From: Verrucomicrobiaceae bacterium | GTDB lineage: Bacteria > Verrucomicrobiota > Verrucomicrobiia > Verrucomicrobiales > Verrucomicrobiaceae | Assembly (NCBI GenBank): GCA_016795465.1 | Contig: JAEUHK010000132.1 | Span: 1 to 49,673 of the forward strand | Length of the DNA: 49,673 nt | Direction of reading: 5' to 3' | Shown here: piece by piece, positions 18,501 to 30,500 of the stretch | Position numbering within the stretch: position 1 is the first letter of the stretch | Layout: each line of letters starts with the position of its first letter | Position numbers and translations under genes: made by a program | Notes under the pieces: model-generated | Databases searched by the model: none | What the model saw: the letters and a program-made list of their open reading frames with translations, nothing else | Told to the model about the DNA's origin: nothing

Positions 18501-21500
18501 CTACCGCTTCAACATGAAGGACCTCAACAAGGACTGTAACTTCAGTGCCGTGGAGGAAATCAGTCCTGACCAGCCTTATGACTTCGGCTACTCGAACGGG
18601 CAAAACGGCGTTTTCTTCTATTTCACGGACTGGGACATGATCTTCGATGCGGACAAAGATCGCCTCAGCATTGATGTGACCTACGAGCAGGTGAACGGCA
18701 AGAAAGTGGACAACTTCTGGATCTGCGTCACGCCCGGCCCGGCACCTCACACGGATAACAGCGCCATCATCTACTTTGACGGCACGAACCGCGCCTCGCC
18801 GAAAATCACCGTCTATAAATACACCACCTCCCTCGGCGAAAGCTCCTGGCAGACCACGGGAAACTGCATGATCGCCACCGCCGGCACCGGCATCAATGCC
18901 TCGGATGTCATTAGCATGAGCGTGGTGGAGACGGGCGTGAGCGTCCGTTTCAAGGCCACCATCAACACCGCCCGCATCAACAACGCGAACAACTGGTCCT
19001 TCGTCACGAACAAGTCCTCCTGGGTAGGCTCGAAGTTTTACAGCCGTGCCGGCATCTGGTTCCATCCCATGGATGTGAACCCCGCGTGGACCTACAATGC
19101 CAATGGCAGCATCGCCACCACCGATGACATGGGCTGGCCGGATCAGGGCTGGCTGGATACCTCCGAAGACGGCAGCTACTCCGTCATCACCGAGCTCTGT
19201 CCCACGCTCACCGTCGGTGACCTCGTGTGGCAGGATGATGACAACGATGGAATCAAAGATGCCACCGAGTCCGGCGTGGATGGTGTGGCGCTCCAGCTTT
19301 GGACGCCGGGTGTGAACGGCACGCGTGAAAACGGCGGCGGGGATGACCAGTTCGTCGCTGATACCGTGTCATTCAACGGCGGCTTCTATCAGTTCCAGGA
19401 CGTGCTGGCCGGGGTGTATTACGTCCGCATTCCGAATCCTCCCGCCGGGCTGCCGCTGGCTTCGGGCACGGTGACGACGACGGACAACAGCGTGAATAAC
19501 GATAACAACGGCTCGCAACCGGGTGGCAGCGGCACGCAGATCGTCTCCCCGCTTATCACGCTCACGGTGGGAGCCGAACCGAGCGGTGCGGGGTCGAATG
19601 AAGACACCATCGACTTCGGTTTGCGCCCTGTGGCCACGGACTTCGGGGACTACCTCAACTTTGCCGCCGCCAGCCAGACGGCGAATAGTGCGCTCCGCAT
19701 CGGAACGGCAGCCACGGATACGGAGGCCTCCACCCCAGGCAATGCCACTGCCTCGGGTGACGATCTCGTCGGTGATGACGAGGACCTGACCATGCCAAAT
19801 TTCCCGGCCGGGACGGGCTCCACTTTATCCATCCCGGTCACGGTGAACACGGCCAGCCTTTCAGGAAACACGGCCCGCCTGGGTGTCTTTGTGGATTGGA
19901 ACGGGGACAACGATGTGGCGGATGCCAACGAGACCCTCACCGCGCAAACGGTCAATGCCTCGGGCACCTACAACTTCAGCCTGGTGCCTCCTTTTGGAAC
20001 CCCTGCGGGGAACCGTTTCGTCCGCCTCCGCCTCACCGAAGGCACCACGGCCCCGACTTTCAGTGGCAATTCCACGCTGAAAGGGGAGGTGGAGGACTAT
20101 CAGGTCATCGTCGCCACGGATGATCATGGTGACTACTCGCTCTTCGGTAGTGCTGGCAGCACGGTGAATTCCACTTTGCGCCTGGGTGCCCTCACAGAGG
20201 CAGAGCAGGTGCAGGTCTGGAATGCGACCGCCACCGGGGACGATACCACGGATCTCGATGACGAGGATGGAGTATCACTGCCTGCCAGCATGAACGCAGG
20301 CACCACCGCCGCTTTGACGGTCACGGCCACCAATACCACCGGCTCCTCCGCTTACTTGAGCGTCTGGGTGGATTACAATCGCAACGGCGTGCTGACGGAT
20401 GCGGGCGAGCAGCTTTCCCCTGGCAACACGCTCATCGCCACCGGTAGCGTGGGCGTGCCGCGGACCTATAACATCGTGCTTCCTGCGAATGCCACCACAG
20501 GGTCGATGGGTGTGCGTGTGCGGCTGACCTCCACCAGCGCCCCCGGACCCACGGGTGACAGCGGGATCGGTGAAGTGGAAGACTATGTCGTCGCCGTGAA
20601 TGCTGTGCCGATCGACTACGGTGACTGGAACGGCGCGGGTGCGGCCACCACGACTACTAGCAACACCGTCAACAGCAATCTGCGGCTTGGAGCCCTCGTG
20701 GATTCAGAGTCCACCGTCACTCCCAATGCCGCCGCCACGGCGGATGATACGACGGGCAGTGATGACGAAGATGGCATAGCCTTCAGCGTCAGTTCGGCCC
20801 CTCGTGGCACGACGTTCACCATCACAGCCACCGTGTCGAATTCGGGTTATCTGAACCCGCGGCTCGCAGGCTGGATTGATTGGAACAATGATGGTGACTT
20901 TGCCGATGCAGGTGAAGACGTGGTGCCTGTGACATCGGTGGGAACCGGGGCGAATCAAAGTTTTACCTTCCTCGTCAGCGTGCCAAACGCAGCGGTCATC
21001 GGCACTCTGGGCGCACGTTTCCGTCTCTCGGCCACCACGCCGACGGCCACCGGGGCTCAAAGTGAGGTGGGTGAGATCGAGGACTACACCTTAAATGTCA
21101 CTTCGATGGGCTCTGACTTCAGTGATGCGCCTGCCACCTATGGCACCGCCAGCCATACCGTGTTGGCCGGGATCGGCCTCGGCTGCCTGGTGGATCTTGA
21201 GTCAGCGGTCTTCAATACGGCCACGGCGAACGGGGATGACGCCAATGGCGTGGATGACGAGGACGGCGTGTTCTTCGACACGCCTTTCGTGATCGGTGCC
21301 ACCGGTCATGGGGTGATCTCCATGCGTGGCTCAGGCTTCCTGAGCATGTGGATCGACTGGAACCGCGATGGCGACTTCGCCGATGCCGGGGAGCAGATCC
21401 TCAACAACGCCAGCCGCACCGCTGGATCAAACGGCTGGGTCATCCCCGAGGTGCTGAACATCCCGGTGCCAGCGGGTGCCGTCGCCGGGGCCACCATCGC

Positions 21501-24500
21501 CCGTGTGCGCTATAGCTCCGTCACAGGCACCGCTGCCACTGGCTCAGTCGATGGCGGTGAAGTGGAAGACCACCCGCTGACCATCCTGCCTGCTGCCACG
21601 GTGAGCGGCCGCGTGTGGCGGGATAACAACAACGGCATCCGCGATGCTGGTGAGCCGGGACTGGAGCACTTCGTCGTCACGCTCTACCGCTCAGATGGCC
21701 GTGCGGAGGCCATGACCGTCACGAATGCCTCGGGTGACTACACTTTCACCAACTTGGCCCCACGTAACTATTATGTGAGCATCGAGCTGCCCACCTCCCA
21801 CACGCTCAGCGGCATGGATCTGGGCGGCAATGATGCGGTGGATAGTGATTTCAACACAACCACACGAGTCACCGCCACCTTCACCCTCGCCAGCGGTGCC
21901 ACCCAGGCGAATATGGATGCGGGCGTGAACGTGCCTGCGAACACGATCACCTACAGCGTGCTCAGACCTCTGGCGAACACGACCTGGACCCAGGCCTTTG
22001 CCATGCCGCAGCTCGCCCCGGCCATTGGCACCCCGACGGCCGTGCAGCTCCGCGCCTTCTCCCTCCAGCACTATGACACGCTGGCGGAAAACTTCGCGAT
22101 CGGTGCCCAAAGCGTCACCTTCAGCGAAATTCCCACCTTTACCGTCACCCTGCCGAATGCCACCACCCTCGTTACCACGGCAAACTCGCCTTTGACCTTC
22201 AATCACGCCAACCGGGACCTCTGCATCGACTACCACGGCACCTCCGGCACGGCTGGTTTTGATCAAAACATGCTCTTCCGCACCGTGAGCAGCACTTACG
22301 GCACGCCTGCTACCTTTGCGGGCACTGGCACCGTCTCTCTCTCTGGAGCTACTAGTGTCGATGGCGGCATTAGCTCCACGGGTGGGAACTACACCTTCAG
22401 CACCCAGCTCCAGATGGCCGGCATCGTGTCCGTGACCTACACCTACGCACCACCCACCACGGACTTCGGTGACTGGTCCCACTCCACGAATCCATCCGGC
22501 GCTGCCACGACGACGACGACCAGCACGATTAACTCCACGCTGCGTCTGGGTGAATTTGTGGATGCTGAGGCCTCTGTGTCGCCAAATGCCGCCGCCACCA
22601 CCGATGACACGACAAACACCGGTGCCGCCGATGACGAAGACGGCGTCACCGTGCCGGCCAGCATCACCCAGGGTGCCAGCGCCACCGTGACTGCCCGCGT
22701 GCTGAACACCAGCGGGACGAACGGCTTCCTGCATGCGTGGATTGATTTCAACAACGACGGCGTCTTCAACAACACCCTCTACACCACCGCAGGTGGCGAG
22801 CGTCTGGAGGCCGTGCGCACCATCACCACCGGCACAACCACCACCACGGCGCAGAATATCACCTTCACTGTGCCATCGAATGCCAGCCCGGGCAGCCAGC
22901 GTGGTGTGCGTGTGCGTTTTACCAATCAAAATACCACCACGCCCACCGGGGCCTCCGGCACGGGTGAGATCGAGGACTATGTGGTGACGATCGCCTGCTC
23001 CGCCATCACAGTGAACCCCACCTCGCTGGCCAACGGCACCGTAGGTCTCGCCTACTCGCAGACACTGTCCGCCACGGGCGGCACCGCGCCCTACACCTAT
23101 GCGCTGACCACCGGCACGCTGCCCGCCGGTCTGACGCTGACCTCCGCAGGTGTGCTCAGCGGCACGCCGACGGCCTCGAACGGAGCTGGCACCTCCCTCA
23201 CCTTCACCGCCACGGACTCCTTGGGATGCACGGGCACGCGCACGATGACGCTCAAGGTGTGCCCGGTGCTTAGTTTGAGCAATCTCGGCGGCAGCGCGGT
23301 GGTCGGTCGTGCCTTCTCGCAGACGGTGACGGCCTCAGGCGGTGCGTCTGCTTACACTTACGCTATCACGTCGGGATCGCTGCCGGCCGGTTTGAGCCTG
23401 GCGACATCCACTGGCATCATTTCCGGCACGCCGACGACCGCCGGCCCGTCGAGCTTCACCATCACCGCCACGGATGCGAACGGCTGCCAGGGATCGAAGA
23501 GTTATGTCATCCAGACGCATGCCACTTTGATCGAATGGAACACGGAGGACAGCACGAACGGCGGAAACGTGTCGATGCCCAGTTTTGTGCACGCGTGCAT
23601 CTTTGGCACGAACGGCCTCAATCACAGTGACAACGGCACCATCCTCTCGACGGCGAACTCGGCGCTCAACGGCATCACGATGACCGGTGCGCGTGCCCGC
23701 AGCACCACTGGCTGGGACAACACGGATACCTTCACGCTTCCGCGGCCGGATGACGGCTTCAATGACCGCGTGCTCACCAGCACCTTCGCCTTTGAAAATC
23801 TCCTCACGCTGAACTGGGGCACCTTCAGCATGGATGTGCGCCGCCCGGCCACGAACTCGCCCACGAAGTTCCGCGCCGCTCTGATCTGGTTCCAGGGAAG
23901 CTATCCTTACAGCAGCGGCATCGTTCCGCCTGCCTCCGCGGTGAAGACGGCCTGGACGGGCACCTTCAGCGTCACCTCCACGAACACTTGGACGACGCTG
24001 AACATGGGCTTTGTGAACTTCAGCAGCGGCATCACGGCACTTCCGGCCTTCAACGAAGTGGCGAACGAGAAGATGGTGCTCATCGTGCAGGCCTGGGACA
24101 GCGGCGGAGCTGGGGCTCCCGGTGCTTTGGAGTATGACAACGTCGTCCTCGGCGGCTCTGCCACCTGCGGGCCGGCGTTGAGCATTGGTGACACGGTCTT
24201 CGCGGACCTGAACGGCAATAGTACTTACGAGTCCGCCACGGATAGCGGTATCAATGGCCTCGCGGTGGAGTTGCTCACGGCGGCGGGCACCTCCTTCACG
24301 CCGCCGGTGACGACGACGACGAATGCGAGCGGCGTGTACAGCTTCACGGGGCTGCCTGCGGGCAGTTACAAGGTGAAAGTCACCCCTGGAACCTCCTATC
24401 CGCTGGCTGTGACGGCCGTGAATGCGGACAACGGCGTGAACAATGACAGCAACGGCATCCAGGCCGCCCAAGGTGCGGCTGCGATTTCGCCTGTCATCAC

Positions 24501-27500
24501 TCTCGCCAATAACACCGAGCCTGGCACCGCAGGGGGAGGCAATGCGGAGACGACCATCGACTTTGGTTTCAAGACCTGCCCTCCGATCACGGTGAATCCC
24601 ACCTCGCTGGCAAACGGCACGGTGGGCACGGCCTACTCGCAGACGATTTCCGGCACCGGTGGAGTGGGCCCCTACACGTTCTCGGTGACGAGCGGCACAT
24701 TGCCTGCCGGATTGAGCCTGAACGCCTCTTCGGGGTTGATTTCAGGCACGCCGACGAGCAGCACCAGCCAGAGCTTTACGATCCAGATTACCGATTTGTA
24801 TGGTTGCATGGGCACGCGGAGCTACACGGTGACGCCGGTGTGTCCTGCGATCACTGTGAATCCGCTGGTGCTGCCTGCTGCGACGGTGGGAGTGGCCTAT
24901 TCGCAGACGCTGACGGCCAGCGGTGGCACGGCGGCCTACAGCTTCGCAGTGTCCGCAGGCACGCTGCCCGCGGGGCTGACGCTCACGACGGCGGGCGTGC
25001 TCAGTGGCACGCCGACGACGGCCAATGGAGCGGGCGTGAGCGTGACGATCCGCGCCACAGACACCTACGGGTGCGCTGGCACGCGAGTGTATGCGCTGAA
25101 GGTGTGCCCGGTGGTGACGGTGAGCCCGACATCGCTGGCCAATGGCACGGTGGGCACGGCCTACTCGCAGACGCTGAGCGCGAGCGGCGGTGTGGCGGCC
25201 TACACGTATGCAGTGACGAGCGGTTCGCTGCCGACGGGGCTGAGCCTGAACACGAGCACGGGTGTGGTGAGCGGGACGCCGACGGTGGCGGGCAGCAGCA
25301 CGGTGACGGTGACGGCGACGGATGCGAATGGATGCCCCGGCAGCCGTGCTTACACGGTGACGATGAGCTGCCCGACGATCACGGTGAGCCCGACATCGCT
25401 GGCGAACGGGACGATCGGGCTGGCCTATCCCTCGACGACCTTCACGGCCACAGGCGGCACGGGGACCTACACCTACACGGTGTCGGCGGGCACCTTGCCG
25501 GCAGGGCTTACATTGACGACGGCCGGGGTGCTCAGCGGCACGCCGACGGCGAGCAACGGGGCAGGGGTGTCGATCACGGTGCAGGCGAGAGACAGCAACA
25601 ACTGCACGGGCTCGCGTGCCTACAACCTCAAGATCTGCCCGGTGGTGACAGTGAATCCGACTTCGCTGGTCAATGGCACCGTGGGCACGGCTTACTCGCA
25701 AACCGTGAGCGCCACGGGCGGTGCCACGCCTTACACGTTTGCGGTGGCCAGCGGCACGCTGCCTGCCGGTTTGACGCTGAATACCAGCACGGGGGTGATT
25801 TCCGGAACGCCGACAAGCACCACCTCGCAGACGTTTACGCTGAGTGCCACGGATGCGAATGCCTGCACAGGTACACGTGCCTACACCGTGGCCCCAGTTT
25901 GCCCCACGATCACGATTTCACCTGCCACGCTGCCGAATGCTCTGATCAGCACCGCTTACTCGCAGACCCTCACCGCCACGGGTGGCACGGCACCCTACAC
26001 CTGGAGCGTCACCAGCGGCACGCTGCCCGCCGGATTGACCCTCAATGCGAGCACGGGCGTCATTTCGGGCACGCCCACGGCCTCGAATGGAGCGGGAGTG
26101 AGCATCACTTTCCGTGCCCAGGATGCCTATGGATGTGCCACCACACGTGCGATCAATGTGCGTGTGTGCCCCACGATCACCACGACGCCGACCACACTGG
26201 CGAACGGCACGGTGGGCACGGCCTACTCGCAGACCTTTGCGGCCAGCGGCGGAGCCACGCCTTACACTTATGCAGTCGCCAGCGGCACGCTTCCGGCCGG
26301 TTTGAGCCTCAACGCCAGCACGGGAGCCATCACTGGCACGCCGACCAGCAGCGCCGCACAGACCTTCACGCTCTCCGCCACGGATGCGAACACCTGCGTG
26401 GCCACCCGCCCCTACACCGTCACGCCCGTGTGCCCGGCCATCACGGTCAATCCCACCTCGCTGCCAGCTCCGACGATCGGTGTGGCCTATTCGCAAACAG
26501 TGAGCGCCACGGGCGGAACCGCGCCTTACGCCTTCGCTGTGAGCAGCGGCACGCTTCCTGCCGGTTTGACCCTCAACACAAGCACAGGAGCGATCACCGG
26601 CACGGCGACCAGCAGCACGGCCGCGACCTTCACCATTCGCGCCACGGATCTGTATGGCTGCCAGGGCGTGCGTAGCTACAACGTCGTGCCTCCCTGCCCC
26701 GCTCCCACCATCACGGACGGATCGCTCATGTTCAGCACCACGGGCACCGCCTACACCCAGGCCACCGGCTTCAGCCTTTCCACCAACGCGGCGCTCAATG
26801 CGGCAGGATACGATTTGACCCTGGCCGCCGTCACGCCCTCACCCGCACCGGGAACGATCACCATCGACGCCAGCGGCCGCCTGGTGATCTCCGCCACGGT
26901 GCCGGTCAATGTTTACAAGGTGACGCCGCAATGGGCCACCAGAGCGCCCTACACGAGCTGCGTCTATTCAGCGGACCGCAACTTCCGCGTCTGCCCGATC
27001 ATCACGGTCAATCCCGCCACGCTCAGCGCCATGACCGTGGGCACGCCTCACTCCACCACGATCACCGCCACGGGTGGCACCGCGCCTTACAGCTTCGCCG
27101 TCACCAGCGGCACGCTGCCCGCCGGGCTGACGCTGACGAGTGCCGGCGTGCTCAGCGGCACACCCACCAGCACTCCCAGCCAGTCTTTCACCATCACCGC
27201 CACGGATGTGAATGGCTGCCCCGGCTCCCGCGCCTACACCGTGGCTCCAGCCTGCCCCACCATCACGGTGAATCCCACGTCGCTCGCGAATGGCACCATC
27301 GGCACCGCCTACTCGCAAACCGTCAGCGCCACCGGCGGCACCGCGCCTTACACCTTCGCCGTGAGCGTGGGCACGCTGCCCGCGGGTCTGACCTTGAACA
27401 CAAGCACGGGAGCCATCACCGGCACACCCACCAGCACCACCGCGCAGACCTTCACCATCCGCGCCACGGACAATTTCGGCTGCCAGGGCACCCGGCCCTA

Positions 27501-30500
27501 TACGGTCACGCCGGTCTGTCCGGTCATCACGATCAATCCCGTGCTGCTTCCCACGGCCACTGTCGGAGTCGCTTACTCTCAGACCATCAGCGCATCTGGT
27601 GGCACCTCGCCTTATACCTATGCCGTGAGTGCAGGCACCCTTCCTGCGGGACTCACGTTGACCTCCGCCGGTGTGCTCAGCGGCACGCCGACGACGGCGA
27701 ATGGCGCGGGTGTCAGCGTGACGATTCGCGCCACGGACAACTACGGCTGCCAGAACACCCGCGTTTACACGATCAAGGTGTGCCCGGTGGTCACCGTCGG
27801 TGCCATCACCACGACCGGCACGGTCGGCACGGCTTACTCGCAAACCGTCACCGCCAGCGGTGGCGCCACTCCATACACCTACGCGGTTACCAGCGGCACG
27901 TTGCCGGGCGGTCTGAGCCTCAACACCACCACCGGTGTCATCAGCGGCACGCCGAATGTCGAGATCAGCTCCACCGTCACCATCACCGCCACCGATGCGA
28001 ATGGCTGTCCCGGCACGCGGAACTACACGCTCGCAATGAGCTGCCCGCCGATCACCGTGAATCCTGCTTCCGTGCCAGTCGGTCTCGCGGGCACGGCTTA
28101 CACTTCCACGACCTTCACCGCCACCGGCGGCACCGCGCCGTATCAATACACGGTCGTCGCTGGTTCACTGCCCGCCGGATTGACGCTGACGACGGCTGGC
28201 GTGCTCAGCGGCACGCCCACCACGGCGAATGGCGCGGGTGTCTCCATCACCGTGCAGGCTCGGGATGCTTACAACTGCCTCGGCACACGGGCTTACACGA
28301 TCAAGATCTGCCCTGTCATCACGCTCACCGCGCCGCCGCTCGCCACCGCCACGGTCACGCAGGCCTACTCGCAGACCATCATCGCCTCCGGTGGGGCCAC
28401 GCCTTACACCTTTGCCATCGCCAGCGGAGCTCTGCCGGCTGGTTTGAGCCTCAACACCGCCACCGGCGTCATCTCCGGCACGCCGACGGCACTCACCGCC
28501 GCCAGCTTCACCCTCTCCGCCACTGATGCGAATGGTTGCCCTGGCACGCGTGCCTACACGATCACCCCCGTTTGCCCGACGATCACGCTGAGCCCCTCCA
28601 CGCTGCCAAATGGCACCGTGGGCACCGCCTACTCGCAGACGCTTTCCGCCACTGGCGGCACCGGGGCGAAGACCTTTGCCGTGACCACCGGCACGCTGCC
28701 CGCCGGGCTCACGCTCAGCACCGCGGGTGTTCTCTCCGGCACGCCGACCTCGATTGCTACGCAAAACTTTACGGTGACGGCCACGGACACACTGGGATGC
28801 ACGGGAGCCCTCAGCTATACGATCACGCCGAACCCGAACACGGATTGGGGTGACTTCAGCGCCTTCGGAACGGCTTCAAACACGCTCAACTCCAACCTCC
28901 GCCTCGGTGCCCTGGTGGATGTGGAAGGTGTCGCGCCCACCGATGCCAATGCCACGGGTGACGACCTCAGCGGCAGCGATGACGAGGACGGCGTCACCTT
29001 CCCCTCCATGACGGCCGGGCAGCCCGTGACGGTGCCGGTGACCGTCACCAACAACACTGGAACGGTGGCTTACCTCAATGTCTGGATGGACTTTAACGAC
29101 AACGGCGTGCTCACCGATGCTGGCGAGCAGATCGCCAATAATGTGAGCATTCCGAACGGCTCCACCAACCTCGTGCAGAACGTGTCCTTCACGCTGCCGC
29201 CCTCTACGGTGACCACCTCCACCATCGGCGTTCGTGCCCGTCTCACCTTTGCCGCCACTCCCGGCCCCACCGGCAGCGGCTCCGCGGGCGAGGTGGAAGA
29301 CTATGCTGTCACCGTGCTGAATCCCACCACGGACTTTGGTGACTGGAGCGGTGCCGCGGACGCGGTGAACACCGCGAACTCCAACCTGCGCATGGGTGCC
29401 CTCGTGGATGCCGAGTACACCGCCACAAAGAACGCCGCCGCAACGGGTGACGATACCACGGGCAATGATGACGAGGACGGCGTGACCATTCCATCCCTCA
29501 CCGCCGGCGGACCGGCCACCATCGGTGTCACCGTCACGAACAGCACCGGTGCCAATGCCTACCTGAACGCGTGGATCGACTTCAACAACAACGGCTCCTT
29601 CGCGGATGCGGGTGAGCAGATCTTCACGAACATCACCATCACCACCGGCTCGGCCAATGCGCTGCAAAACCTCGGCGTCACCGTGCCGCCTGCAGCCGTG
29701 ACCGGCACCGCACTCGGTGCCCGCTTCCGCCTCACTTCGGCGCTCTCGCCCGGCCCCACCGGCATCGGAGGCGTCGGCGAGGTCGAGGATTATGTCGTCA
29801 CCATCGCCCAGCCGACGACCGATTTCGGTGACTACGCTTCCTTCGCCAGTGCCAGCAGCACGCGGAACGCGAACCTGCGACTCGGTGCCACCATCGACAC
29901 CGAATACGCGGCCACCACCAACGCGGCCGCCACAGGTGACGACACCACCGGCACGGATGACGAGGATGGCGTCACCCTGCCCACGATGACCGCGGGGGCT
30001 CCTGCCACGATTCCCGTCGTCGTGACCAACAACACCGGTGGCGCGGCCTACCTGAACGCGTGGATCGATTACAACGGCAACAATTCCATCGCTGATGCGG
30101 GCGAGCAGATCGCCACGAACGTGTCGGTCGTCACGGGCACGACAAACGGAACGCTGAATCTCAATGTGACCGTCCCGGCCACCGCTCTCACCGGCGTCAG
30201 CCTCGGTGTTCGTGTCCGCCTGACCTCCACGCTCACTCCGGGTGTCTCAGGTGCCTCCGGCAATGGCGAGGTCGAAGACTACAAGGTCATCATCGCCGCG
30301 CCGACGACGGATTTTGGTGACTTCTCGGGCTTTGCCGATGCCTCCCAAGGTGCCAACGCCTCCCTGCGCATGGGCGCCAGCATCGACACGGAGTTCGCCG
30401 CCACGAAAAACGCCACGGCGACGGGTGACGACACCACGGGCACGGATGACGAGGATGGTGCCACCATTCCATCCGTCACGGCTGGCCAGACGGTCACGGT

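Noticed and set aside
24804..28526. Long alternative frames (623 and 531 codons, + strand) across the Ig-like array
   Set aside because: They are +1/+2 shadows of the repeat array. The translations are His/Arg-rich low-complexity repeats with no recognisable domain.
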